Source of the DNA: Nemertoderma westbladi
Lineage: Eukaryota; Xenacoelomorpha; Nemertodermatida; Nemertodermatidae
DNA length: 32,041 bases
Direction: 5' to 3'
NCBI GenBank assembly: GCA_032718475.1
Contig: JAUCBJ010004977.1
Location: forward strand, 1 to 32,041
In this document: positions 19,732-29,698 of the stretch, one piece after another
Position numbering within the stretch: position 1 is the stretch's first letter
How the letters are laid out: each line of letters opens with the position of its first letter
Translations under genes and position numbers: made by a program
The notes under the pieces: model-generated
The model's input: the letters and a program-made list of their open reading frames with translations, nothing else
Told to the model about the DNA's origin: nothing
Database searches by the model: none

Positions 19732-19736
19732 GTTTG
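19732..19736. repeat. Target-site duplication GTTTG, right
   Basis: Matches 7346-7350 exactly. Confidence 0.9.
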
Positions 19737-19905
19737 TGTTTTGAAGTTGTATTCGAGTGGACAGTCGTGCCGGTTTCGAGGTACCGTAACCATACCGACC
19801 TGTGATAAGCGTTGGTTTTGTTGAGTGCCGGTATTTATCTTCTCTCACCTCTTCAATGTCAGATGTTGCAAATACTGATAACACGAATAACGGTATATAT
19901 TTCAA
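19732..19905 (-). pseudogene. 5' half of the split gene
   Basis: Minus-strand frame from ATG 19905, hydrophobic at its start (MKYIPLFVL) then polar and basic, running up to the GTTTG duplication. When the retrotransposon and one GTTTG are ignored, the phase here is the same as the phase of the C-X2-C half at 7345. This supports one ancestral reading frame. A GAG/GTGAGA donor-like site lies near 19847, so the true first exon could end earlier. The start codon is provisional. Confidence 0.5.
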
Positions 19906-20856
19906 TACTTGTCAATAGTAATATATATAATTTAGATAACTATTTTATATCTGTACTGTTGATCAAACTCTACATAAATTCCAACCTGTGTATCGCCGGT
20001 AGTGCTGTTGCTGTGCAAGTCTGCAAGTGCTGAAGTGCTGGTTGCCACCGGTCAGCCGGTACCGGTAGTAGGGTGGTACCTACGGTGCGCACTACAACGG
20101 CAGTACAGCAATACGGTGTACCGTGCCAATAACTGAATGATTAGCGGTAACTATCTAAACTATTATATTATGTACTGGGCTAATTACTGAATTAGGCCTA
20201 AACTATAATCACCGCAAGGGTTGCCGGTTGCTTTAATTAGATTACATGATATGGCATGTCTGCAGCAGTGTATGGTACCGGCTGACCAGTATTGCAGTAT
20301 TGACTGGGTGCTCGAATCAGGGATTGGGTACAGCCTGACAGTACCGGTACACATGGTACATGCAGACTGCCCCAATGTATTGCAAAATTTGTCCAGAAAC
20401 CCAGCAGATTTATCCTACAGTAATAATAATTTAACGCATTTTAAATTTGGATAAATAAATTTATTATAACTGCAATAACAGTTACACTGATGCTGCACGA
20501 AGGCCCCACGCAAATTCTACTTGGAAAATTTTCAAACTTTTGCCAAACTACATGTGTACCAAGTTTGGATAGATTTCATCAAGGATTGGCCGAGTTATTA
20601 ACGTTTAAAATAAAATACTGAAAAAAAACGCGACAGAACGACAGAACGACAGGTTGATTAATGGTACCCCTACGCTAAGGCTCACTCACTTCGTGGCTCG
20701 CCCCACAGTATTATCCTGTTTTGAACAACTCCATTGATAAACGTACAGTATACTGTATTACTCTTTTATTCCTTTGCACCCAACTACATACAGTACGTCA
20801 TCAAATTACACGTAAATAATAATTAATAAATTATTACTATTCCGCACCTACAGTAC
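19906..20856. other. Gene-free stretch with many ACCGGT palindromes and a dispersed repeat
   Basis: ACCGGT or CCGGTACCGG clusters occur at about 20045-20065 and 20340-20350. At about 20495-20630 lies a dispersed module: GCACGAAGGCCCCACG is shared with the inverted arms, and GTGTACCAAGTTTGG is shared with 4045-4140. A short GACAGAACGACAG duplication is at about 20630-20650. No gene can be supported. Confidence 0.55.
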
Positions 20857-21782
20857 ATACACCATGTCCCAGAATATAGTGTCGTAATTCAGTGACACGC
20901 CCCCCCCCCCCCCCCCCCCCTAATTTTTCTACAAATCGTAATGAGATTGCATGAAATTTGAAACAGAGATAGTTTCACCTCCCGACCACTGACTGGGTGA
21001 GCCAGAATTTTTATTTTTGCTTTCAATCTTTAGCTACAAGCGTTTAAAAAAGTGTCTCCAGCGATATTACACCAGTTACACCGCAGTTATTCTTCTACCT
21101 TATAGCTGTTTGTTGGTACCAATGGAAAGCTGGTCATGCAAGGATTCCAAATATGTAACACAATTTGAATTTCGTTGAAAAATAGCTGAGATATGAGCGT
21201 TCAAATGTTGCATGGTTATGCACCGGCGTGAGGCTATTTTATTCTATTTAATAAATAAACCATATTCTGGAACATTTTTTAAATGTATGAATAGCTACGT
21301 AATAGTATGATTAAAGATGTAATGCATTGTTGCCCAGCTACGTATTTGGATAAACAAAATATTCCAGATTATGATGTTTATTTATTAAATAGAATAAAAT
21401 AGCCTCGCGCAGGTGCATAACCATGCAACATTTGAACGCCCATATCTCAGCTATTTTTCAACGAAATTCAAATTGTGTTACATATTTGAAATCCTTGCAG
21501 GACCAGCTTTCCATTGGTACCAACAAACAGCTATAAGGTAGAAGAATAACTGCGGTGTAACTGGTGTAATATCGCTGGAGACACTTTTTTTAAACGCTTG
21601 TAGCTAAAGATTGAAAGCAAAAATAAAAATTCTGGCTCACCCAGTCAGTGGTCGGGAGGTGAAACTATCTCTGTTTCAAATTTCATGCAATCTCATTACG
21701 ATTTGTAGAAAAATTAGTGGGGGGGGGGGGGGGGGGGGGGTGTCACTGAATTACGACACTATATTCTGGGACATGGTGTATT
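20857..21782. repeat. 0.9-kb near-perfect hairpin (foldback) with poly-C/poly-G arms
   Basis: 20857-21260 is the reverse complement of 21376-21782 with few mismatches. The arms include ACACCATGTCCCAG at the outer end and AATAAATAAAC at the inner end. The similarity continues imperfectly into the 115-bp centre (TATTCTGGAACA against its complement). Arms contain C21 (20900-20920) and G22 (21719-21740). No ORF with coding character. It is probably a MITE-like or foldback element, or a palindromic duplication. Confidence 0.9.
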
Positions 21783-21907
21783 TCAGTAATCAGGGTACAG
21801 AAATGTGATGCATTAGGCAGTTAGTGAAAGCCTACTCAATGTAGGCCTATGTAGGCTTCTAGGCTAAATGTTTGCCAAACAAAAAAAGTTGAATAATTGT
21901 TCGAATA

Positions 21908-22167
21908 TCACATCAATGTTATTGTTAATATCACAGCAACAACTGCGGCCAAGACGACTCCCCCAAGCTTCTCTGCAGAATCAGTAGTAATGGTGGACGC
22001 CTTGGTTGTAGATACCGGTACTGACTGACTTGTTGTTTCTTCTTGTACGAAGAAATCTCTGTGGGTCCAATCAACCAAGTTGTTGGCTCCCATGTAGTTG
22101 TTCTTCCAGGAAGGGAGAGGCATTTCCCGGCATTTCTCTGTCCCGTTGCAACAAATGACCTGACAAC
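21908..22167 (-). CDS. Terminal exon of a possible GPI-anchored or single-pass surface protein
   Basis: A good 3' splice site (pyrimidine-rich TGTTTTACTGTAG) precedes the exon at 22168; the exon enters with two bases completing a split codon. It encodes CQVICCNGTEKC, a 45-residue stretch with an N-glycosylation sequon (NGT), a Ser/Thr-rich segment (VPVSTTKASTITT), and a C-terminal hydrophobic run of about 18 residues (GGVVLAAVVAVILTITLM) directly before TGA at 21908-21910. The end fits a GPI-attachment signal or a membrane anchor without a cytoplasmic tail. The CXXXCC...C pattern recalls the end of Ly6/three-finger domains, but only this exon is visible, so the fold is not established. Upstream exons are not recognised in this window. 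Confidence 0.5.
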
Positions 22168-23254
22168 CTACAGTAAAACAAATAAACATGTATAAGAAAC
22201 TTTTATACTTTCCATTTACTGTTACTGTACACAATGTCACAAAAATAATGTTTATTCAGAGCATTCAGAAGTTGTAATTGTTCAAGAGGCTGTTAAAGGA
22301 TTCCTAAAGCTTGATAATACTGGTAAGTAAGTAAGATAATACTAGTAAGTTGAGTTGGCCTATGTCATCTCTACTGTAGTAGTAGTGTGGGTCAAACACA
22401 TGTAGGACAGGGTCTTAAACATATAAAAAAGATTTCATAAAAATAATTGTTGTCGAGCAGTCGAGGCATTTGCGATCCCGTTGGACCCATGCATTTATAA
22501 AGTAACACTCGATTATTTAGCAGTGTAATTTGAATAATTTTCAATTAGAGAAAATATAAGCTGAAATCTAAGCCGTCATATTGGACGTAATCTATTTCAT
22601 AATTTAGCCAAGCCGCAATCTTGGAACATTGAATGAAGTAGGTTTAGACAAGCACTACGTCACTTCTAAACTTTAATAGTTTCAAAGGACCTCATGTGCT
22701 GGAGCAACTTGATATTAGTAATTTTATTTTTACTTTATTACATTTTATGAAATTCTATCTTTGATACATTCGAAAATAGAAAGAGCACAAAAAATAACAC
22801 AGGGTACTTAGATAAAATGGATTTTAAACAAAATTAGCCACGCGTTGCTTTTCTATAAGTAAATACCCGAAATTATTGAAGAAAATTGACGCGAAATTAA
22901 ATACTCATTTCTTATTAGATCAGCCGATGGGATCAGGTATCATGTCGTCTACCGGTAGGTTAGGTAACCTCTCAATTCTGAATTATTCTTATACAGATTA
23001 ATTTGCTTCAGGAATTATATCTGTTTATTGTTAATTTTCGCATATTGCTACGGAAACTAGCTATAATTATAATCGTATAATTTAAAAAAAATCGTATAAT
23101 TTTAAAAAAATGTTCTATAAATGTTAAAATTATACTCTTTTCTTATAAATTGCTCTGATACGGGATTCTAGAAAATATACATTACATTATATTTAATACA
23201 AATTAATGTAGTGGCATAAGCTATAGTACAATAATAATACAAAGACAAATATAA
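22168..23254. other. Intron/intergenic stretch
   Basis: Presumed intron of the minus-strand gene, then the region upstream of the Crypton ORF. No further exon could be supported. At about 22992-23013 lies TATACAGATTAATTTGC followed by TTCAGGAA, which matches the hairpin element at 25020-25254. Confidence 0.45.
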
Positions 23255-24328
23255 ATGTCTTATACAAACAGATTTCAAAGTGTTTCTGTTGAAAGACAGA
23301 ATTATTTAATAGATAATAGAATTAGCAAAAATACCAAACTTGCTACGAGTTCTCATATAGCGATACTACAATCGTATCTGAAAGAAACTGGTAAAGGAGA
23401 TCTTTCATCATTGAGCAATGACGATCTACCTAGTTTGCTCTTTGAATTTTATTCAAATATTCGAAAGGAAGATAATTCTTTTTACAAACTCACCTCACTG
23501 AAAGCCATCCGTGCATCTTTAAATAGACATTTCAAAATCGAGCGCAATATTGATATAGTTAGCGATAGTGAGTTTAGTCGAGCTAACCTGATGTTTACGG
23601 CGATGAGTGTAGAAACAAAAAAGCAAGGAAAGGCCGTTATAATGAATAAGGAGCAAATCATTGAAGAAGATCTTATAAAGATAAAGGAATACTTCACAAT
23701 AGATAAAACTCTTTGTGAACCTAAGAAGCTTCAGCAAAGTGTATTGTTCTATATACTATATTTCTTTTGTCGCAGGGGAAGAGAAAATCTCTATGGAATG
23801 ACTAAAAGCACTTTTGCTATTCAAGTAGACCATTCCACTGGATTGCGCTATTTAGAACAAGCAGTGGCTGAGCTTGATAAGAATCATGGCCCCAGTGACA
23901 CGGCTGTTGCAAACGAAGGGCGGCTTTATGAAAACCCTGACGACGATCAATGCCCGCTGCACTCATATGAGTTGTATGTATCAAAGCTAAGTTCGCAAAG
24001 TGCTTGTTTGTGGCAGAAGCCACGCCAGAAACCACAAGTGAGAGACAAAATGTGGTATGAAGGAAGGATTGTTGGACGCAACACATTAGCTGGATTTATG
24101 ACCAATCTCTGTGTTAACTTAGAGCTTAGTCAAAAATACACCAACCACTGCATTCGTGCCACCTGCATTACACATTTAGACCAGGCAGGATTTGAAACGA
24201 GGCATATTTGCGCTTTGACCGCGCACAAGAACGAAGGAAGCATTCGGGCATATGCCCCTAAATGCTCTGAAATTAAAAAGAAAGAAATGTTTGATAGCTT
24301 GTCATCTGTCTTCTCAAAAAAAACGTAG
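23255..24328 (+). CDS. Crypton-type tyrosine recombinase (DUF3504-like), 357 residues
   Basis: It cuts and rejoins DNA strands through a 3'-phosphotyrosine link and would move a Crypton DNA transposon. The N-terminal region (about 30-95) is the helical core-binding part (FYSNIRKEDNSFYKLTSLKA). The catalytic region follows: R176 in RRGREN, H298 and R301 in TNHCIRAT, H324 in TAHK, and Y333 in IRAYA. AGFETRHI precedes the second histidine as in animal Crypton and Crypton-derived proteins. The catalytic set looks complete. ATG 23255 is the first in frame. The ORF stops at TAG 24326-24328 just after an A8 run (24316-24323); the adjacent +1 frame continues as a glycine-rich tail. Single-exon structure and absence of inactivating mutations in the core favour a young transposon copy over a domesticated gene. 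Confidence 0.85.
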   Translation: MSYTNRFQSVSVERQNYLIDNRISKNTKLATSSHIAILQSYLKETGKGDLSSLSNDDLPSLLFEFYSNIRKEDNSFYKLTSLKAIRASLNRHFKIERNIDIVSDSEFSRANLMFTAMSVETKKQGKAVIMNKEQIIEEDLIKIKEYFTIDKTLCEPKKLQQSVLFYILYFFCRRGRENLYGMTKSTFAIQVDHSTGLRYLEQAVAELDKNHGPSDTAVANEGRLYENPDDDQCPLHSYELYVSKLSSQSACLWQKPRQKPQVRDKMWYEGRIVGRNTLAGFMTNLCVNLELSQKYTNHCIRATCITHLDQAGFETRHICALTAHKNEGSIRAYAPKCSEIKKKEMFDSLSSVFSKKT

Positions 24329-24809
24329 AATAGACAATATCGACAACTTTGCTCCTGAAATGGATATCCATGTCATTGCCAATGATGATGATGAATTGCT
24401 TGTCGCGGCTCTTGAAGAAGTAGAGAGTGTTCGACATTTAGGTGGAGGACAATTTCTCAATCCAGGTTTCAGGGCGTTCACTGGTGCTGGAGATCCTGGT
24501 ATACAAGGTGTTGGAAGACAAGGATTCCGTGGTGTAGGAGGGTCAGCCTTCACAGGTGTTGGTATAGGTGTACAGGGTGTTGGAGGTCCAGGATACCCAG
24601 GTGTTGGCAGTCAAAGATTTCGTGGTGTATCAGGGTCACCCTTCACAGGTGTTGGTCTAGGTGTACAGGGTGTTGGAGGTCCAGGATACCCAGGTGTTGG
24701 AGGCTCAGGGATAAACTTTGGTTTGATGAGGAATTATAATTACCCGTCTACATTTCCTCCACCTATTATAAATAACTCAAATGTCAATATAAATTATTAC
24801 AAAATATAG
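24316..24809 (+). CDS. Glycine-rich C-terminal tail of the Crypton protein, shifted by the A8 tract
   Basis: The frame one base ahead of the recombinase is open to the TAG at 24807-24809. It continues with KKRRID (nuclear-localisation-like), an acidic segment (DDDELLVAALEEVESV) and then a low-complexity domain of GVGG, PGYPGVG and FTGVG motifs. Two 31-residue (93-bp) repeats are visible, starting near 24528 and 24621. Codon-level periodicity is kept across both repeats, so the frame was translated. Removal of one A from the A8 run would place it in phase with the recombinase. It may be a mutated or misassembled homopolymer, or a product of polymerase or ribosome slippage. Confidence 0.65.
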
Positions 24810-24914
24810 CTTGTATCGGTGTAATTTCATTAGGCGTTTTTCTTCGTAATAACATTAAAAATACTATAAAATGATACAGTATAATATGCTTAACATACTA
24901 TTTAACTGTGAAAT

Positions 24915-24920
24915 AATAAA
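24915..24920 (+). terminator. Candidate polyadenylation signal
   Basis: AATAAA about 105 nt after the end of the glycine-rich frame; the region is AT-rich, so chance occurrence is possible. Confidence 0.35.
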
Positions 24921-25019
24921 TTAAATAACCATGTTGTATTAGAACTCATCCTAAAAATTGGCTTTAAACGCATACACTACGCTAGTAGTACTTCCAATAT
25001 GCTCAAATTAACAATAAAC

Positions 25020-25254
25020 ACAATATTGCAATGTTCTAGAGTTAATATACGGAAATAATAACCTGAAGCGAATAAAACTGAATAATAACTTCTGCCTTAT
25101 CCTTCAGCAAATTAACCTAATATAATAACCTCGGCCTGCGGCCTCGGTAATTATACAGGTTAATTTGCTTCAGGAACGGCATCAGTGATTATTCAGTTTT
25201 ATTCGCTTCAGGTTATTATTTCCGTATATTAACTCTAGAACATTGCAATATTGT
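25020..25254. repeat. 235-bp hairpin MITE-like element
   Basis: The outer 69 bp or so on each side are inverted and nearly identical (ACAATATTGCAATGTTCTAG and its complement). An inner inverted pair around AAATTAACCT and AGGTTAATTT follows, then a GC-rich palindromic centre (CGGCCTGCGGCCTCGG). There is no coding capacity. It lies just 3' of the Crypton gene. Confidence 0.9.
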
Positions 25255-25590
25255 ATGTATATTCCATTCTCGAGCGACAATAATTATAGTTCATCACATG
25301 TTCTCACTTATTTTTAGCGGTTGATATATTGTATATCACACCGGTTGATATACAGTTAGCTATATTCGAAAATTATTTGAAACTTGTATTACTAATTAAT
25401 TGCGTTTTTTTAATTACAAAAATGATATTATACTAGCTATAGATTTCGCGATTTTTTATATTTTGTATACTACAATAATATGTTCGTTATTAAATATAAC
25501 AAAAGTTCTGGAACAATTTTCTGGAACATTTTTTATATACTACTACTAGTACTACTACTAGGATCGGCATGCTGCATTGCAACTTAATTT
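25255..25590. other. AT-rich stretch with short repeats
   Basis: GGTTGATATA occurs twice (about 25319 and 25343). A TACTAC microsatellite-like patch lies near 25538-25561. The right end should contain the 3' UTR of LINE A. Confidence 0.5.
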
Positions 25591-26343
25591 TTAAGAACGC
25601 TGTGCCGGCTTGTCGACAAAATTGCACCGCCACAACTCCCTATCACCCATGACATTTGCTAGATTATCCGCATCTTCAAGGCCAATGCCTTTGTCCTTTA
25701 AGATGCGTCTCAAGAAAGTCATGGGCTGTCCACCATGCTTATTCACTTCATGAGGCTGCCAAAGTACAAGATTATGCACTGGCTGGTCCTCACGGCAAAA
25801 GCAATGTCCTGCAAAGTGGAGGCGATTTTGTTCTAGTGTCAAGCTTGGGGGAACCAATGAGACACCTCCAATGTTATATAGTGTCTGGTTGGAGATGTGT
25901 GCATTGTACTTGACACAATGAACCCGGCGTAGCATTCTTGTGAATGTGCCATCCCTAGATTTGGTGTCCTCAGCAGTTAGAGCCCAGCATGGACTCCCAT
26001 AGAGGAGTACTGGAACTACTGCTGCTCTAAATAATCGGACCTTAAGTTTCCGATTAATTCTCGGTGACTTCCAAATCCTGGAAAGCCTATTCAAGGCTGC
26101 CCATGCCTTTCCCTTACGTATTCGAAGGTCCTCACCTGACTTCCGGATCCATGATGCCAGGTAGCAGAAGTCGTCCACATGCTCAAGCATAACATCCCTT
26201 TGTGCTTATGCTCATCCGATCAGAGACTTGCTGAGGACTTTCAAAGTTAACTGTCAAAATTTTGGACTTTCTGGAGTTAATAAAAAGACCAACACTAGAA
26301 GCAGCATGTTCTAATGAGCTGAGGAGCCGTTGGGCTCCCTCTA
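25591..26343 (-). pseudogene. LINE A, 3' part: reverse transcriptase thumb and C-terminal tail
   Basis: The minus-strand frame 26190-25591 reads FCYLASWI, RKGKAWAALN, RIWKS, LFRAAVVPVLLYG and later RMLRRVH and HFAGHC, the order expected after the palm of a LINE reverse transcriptase. Upstream (26343-26191), in another frame, is EGAQRLLSSLEHAASSVGL, which normally follows the catalytic Asp-Asp motif; a frameshift near 26200 separates the two. The piece connects with 26680-26778 across the LINE C insertion. Stops and frameshifts make this copy dead. Confidence 0.8.
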
Positions 26344-26680
26344 TATAACGGTGTCATTGTCTGGAACACGCTAGACATAGATATTAAACAAAGTAAATCG
26401 AAAAAATCATTAGGAAGAAAATTAAAAAATAAACTAATAAATGAGCCCCCCGAACTGGTCGTTGATAGCAGTTGACAAAACTAGCTTCGGCTACTGACAA
26501 CTACTATCAGTGCACTATCATTATCAACATTCAAAAACTAAATCCCTTTAATATAAATTATTAAATTATTAAATGCTTACCCTGCGAATTAAAAATAATG
26601 CAATTATTGTTATAATTAATGTGTACGACCACTTGGTATAAATAAAAATAAATAAATCTCAAATCTCAATCTCTCAAAGT
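26344..26680 (+). mobile_element. LINE C: short 3' fragment inserted in LINE A
   Basis: The plus-strand frame reads NGVIVWNTLDIDIKQSKSKK, then LGRKLKNKL, matching the typical C-terminus of jockey/CR1-like reverse transcriptases (IWNxLP, then a basic helix), followed by a 3' UTR ending in A-rich and TCTCAA repeats. It interrupts LINE A between SESLL and EIEGAQRLL, with phase restored when removed. Exact ends are uncertain by a few bases, and no clear target duplication was found. Confidence 0.65.
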
Positions 26681-26778
26681 AGTGATTCTGAGAGTACTCC
26701 TAAGTCATCAGCAAAGTCTAGATCAGTTAGGTACTTGGCAGGATTTCCTCGACTTCTGGAGCCAGTAGGTGGAGTTAT
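26681..26778 (-). pseudogene. LINE A, middle part: reverse transcriptase catalytic FADD motif
   Basis: The minus strand reads PTGSRSRGNPAKYLTDLDFA followed by DD, the catalytic box of LINE reverse transcriptases, then GVLSESLL and an in-frame TGA where Arg is expected. Bounded by LINE B on the right (target duplication 26770-26778) and LINE C on the left. Confidence 0.8.
26770..26778. repeat. Target-site duplication TGGAGTTAT of LINE B, left
   Basis: Identical to 30000-30008. LINE A reads in phase when one copy and everything between is removed. Confidence 0.85.
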
Positions 26779-26877
26779 GAAATTAAAGACGTATTTATTC
26801 ATACATATGAATATTTTCAAATATAGCACAACATATAAGGAATATTCGTCGATGTCGATGTTGCAATATGTTGAATA

Positions 26878-27070
26878 ACTCTGACTGATAAAATATGCGG
26901 AACAAATGAAACTGACTGGTAAAATATACGGAACAACTGATGATAAAATATACCGTTCAACCGACTTATTAATTACTTACAACTGATAAAATATACGGAG
27001 TAACTGACTGATAAAATATACAGAACAACTGACTGATAAAATATACGGAACAACTGACTGATGAAATATA
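26878..27070. repeat. 25-bp tandem repeats in the LINE B 3' UTR
   Basis: AACTGACTGATAAAATATAC followed by GGAAC repeats with 25-bp spacing near 27000-27065, and as degenerate copies back to 26878. Confidence 0.85.
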
Positions 27071-27115
27071 AAAATTAGAAATAAATAAATAAATAATATG
27101 TAAAATCTAAAATTG

Positions 27116-27916
27116 TTATTTAGTTACATCTCTTACTCTGTTGAGCGTCATTAAGAAGAGGGCAACCCATAGAGATGACTGGAATTGCGGTATATTGCGG
27201 CATGACTGATAATGTTGCACTGATGTTGCAGGCTGGTTGCATAACCAACATTTACATAAGTCAGATGGGCGCCAACATGTCTCATCCTGACAAAGCCTGT
27301 TGTGACAGCCATTAGAAATTAGCTGGCCCGCAGCGCGTTGTCGGAAACCAGATAGGCCGCCCAGGTTGACGTCACTATGAATATGTGCTTCGTGGTTGTC
27401 GAGGTATCCAAGTATTGCAGACGGCGAGGCATATTTGGATAAACCGCACCAGTATTTCCAAAATAGGGCCCTGATCTTATGGATGTGTTCGAGTTCAGCT
27501 ACCTCGTGTTCCTCGACATAGATGTTACAGCCGTATATGATCGCGGGATATACAACAGATGACCACAGGCGTCGGGCTGATTGCATGGAAATGCATTTAA
27601 GGACAACTTTAGTGGCGACCCGGACACAGCTAACGACACCCTTGTTGTACAGATGTTTCATATGGCCACCGGACCCTCCTTTCGTAGAAAGCACCACTCC
27701 TAAGTATTCGAATGAGTTAACAAAATCTAAAGGCTCTCCGTTGTAAATTAACTTGTCTCCAATGCACAGCCTTCCGCCTTTACGAAATTTCACTGCTTTG
27801 GTCTTCTTGATATTTACTTCTAGGTCATTTTCCTTGCAATATTCATAGAGTCTGTTTAGGCCTTCTTGGACATCCTTGATTGTCTCCCCTGCAATGACTA
27901 AGTCGTCAGCATACAT
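27116..27916 (-). pseudogene. LINE B reverse transcriptase, palm YADD to C-terminal zinc knuckle
   Basis: It begins with MYADDLVIAGE, the catalytic Asp pair, then FEYLGVVLS, LYNKGV and a long tail with WRPSDLCKCWLCNQP. The last block is C-X2-C-X8-H-X3-C (CWLC, H, C), typical of the end of several LINE polyproteins. Stop at 27116-27118. A frame change of one register separates it from the preceding segment, and the usual spacer of about 20-30 residues between the SPLLF box and YADD seems shortened, suggesting a small deletion near 27920. Confidence 0.85.
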
Positions 27917-28157
27917 TATGACCCAAATAGCAGTATATACGAATAGCGACGAATATACTGAACAATAACGGCGATAGTTTGTCCCCCTGGATTACGCCCA
28001 CCATTTGAGCTATTGGTTTCAAGATATATACTCCGATTACGATGCATACATAGTTTACGGCGATCAAGGACCATATAACTGTAATAAATTTCCTGCTGAC
28101 ACCGAATTTGGAGAGCTTCCTGCATAACGTTTCCCGATTCACAGAGTCAAAGGTTTT
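27906..28157 (-). pseudogene. LINE B reverse transcriptase, middle segment
   Basis: The frame reads FDSVNRETLCRKL and then GVIQGDKLSPLLFSIFV, the conserved boxes before YADD. A one-base loss near 28158 (where DLTKAFDSV would be expected) shifts it from the preceding ORF. Confidence 0.8.
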
Positions 28158-29698
28158 GTCAAATCAACAAACACACAATATAGATGTCCCCCTGTTGGCA
28201 ATAATGCCTCTTTGATTCTTCTGTGGATAAGATTTACCGCACTTAAGGTCGATCTTGCTTTTCGAAACCCGAATTGTTCATTGGGGAGCACATGATTAGA
28301 CTCCGCCCAAAGATAGAGTCTCGCATATAGGATAGCTGTATAAGTTTTTAGCAGGCTACAAAGTAAAGCGATACCCCTGTAGCTGTTCGGGTCAGTTTTT
28401 GCCCCCTTCCCCTTGTAGAGCGGGATGAGGTAAGATGTGAGCCAGTTGAGAGGACATGTTGCCGTAGCAAAACATACTGATAAAAGCGTAAATATAAAGG
28501 GCAAAATGTGTCCGAAGCCACACTTTAGCGCATCACTAGTCACACTGTCTGGACCTGCGGCTTTATGAGATTTCTGATTATTGACTGCTTCTGTTACTTC
28601 ATGGTCTTCTATTGGTTTGTCAAGGTGGGGATCGGGTTGGGCATCAAGAGTCGGAAGTATTGGTAACCTTTTAGCAGTCAGTAGTTTCGAGAAGTGTTTC
28701 TCCCATTCCTCCTCTGGGACTTGTTGTGCCACTGATCTTGGCTGTGGTTTGGACCGCATGATTTCCCAGAAGGATTTTAAATCGGATTCACAACGATCGA
28801 TAATCAGTTGTTCTTTCTTACTTTCGAATATTCTTCTCTTTGCTCTGATCAGGTGTTTGTAATCTCTCGTTAGTGACGTATGGTGTTCTCTGTTCTCCAG
28901 TGTTGGCGTGGCAAGGAGTGTGCGATGGCATTTCTTCAATTCCTGATTGGCAATGTAGCACTCACGGTCGAACCAAGGCTTCGATTTCCTCATTTTCTCT
29001 GTAGATGTTGAGGTCGCAATTGATGTAGTGATGTACTTGCAGGCGTGTTCGACACCTCGGCTAAGTGCGTTCTGGAAGTCAGATAAGTGTAACAGGTTTC
29101 CCAATCTGTCCGTGTTGATTTTCCGAATTGCAGGGACACATGTGTCGCGCTGGGTTGTCCTTTGGTTTTTAATTTCAATCAGCACTCGCTCGTGCTTCGT
29201 GTTCAGTGCAGCTTTTACTGTGACATTGACTGGGTCTATAAAGTCTTCTTCTGAAAACACTAGATCGATTGTGCTTCTTCCATTCCAGGATAGGTAGGTA
29301 GGAATGCTAGAGTCCGATAAACAAATGAAGCCGGCTGCTTGAAGACCGGCGCATAGTAGCTCCCCCCGATCATTTGGCGCTCCTTGGTCAATCCTGCAGT
29401 TCAAATCTCCAGCTATAAAGGTTGTGTAATTCGATTTCGCACGAATACAGTTAATAGCTGCCACCAGTTCAGACAATATGTCTTCGACATCGTACTTTGG
29501 CGGGAATTAACAGCAGAGAAATACATATTGTGCTACTTCAATGGCGAGCGCTGTAGGACTTGAGAAAATCTGTTTTTGAGAGGATCCTACCCTGGTGTTT
29601 ACTGCGATTGTGATTCCACCATGGGGCCTGCCGCGATCAGCTTTCTCGCAGGGAACGTTGTGACAGGTGTAACCATCTATTGTTAGATCAGATTCCAT
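28139..29698 (-). pseudogene. LINE B endonuclease and N-terminal reverse transcriptase, one nonsense codon
   Basis: In one phase from 29698 to 28139, broken only by TAA at 29507-29509. The endonuclease (EEP type) shows GRPHGGI, GDLNCRID and a degenerate SDH box (NTKHERV). Its first catalytic Asn/Glu boxes are absent, because the frame begins mid-domain. A linker with KPWFDRECYIANQELKK follows, then reverse transcriptase boxes KAAGPDSV, IPLYKGKGAKTDPNSYRGIA and NEQFGFRKARSTLSA. It makes the DNA nick and the cDNA in target-primed reverse transcription in an intact relative; this copy is inactive. Confidence 0.85.

Noticed and set aside
19582-19824. Plus-strand frame repeated at 8372 and 19582
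   Set aside because: It lies in both LTR copies and diverges exactly at the LTR edge; this is duplication, not a gene family.
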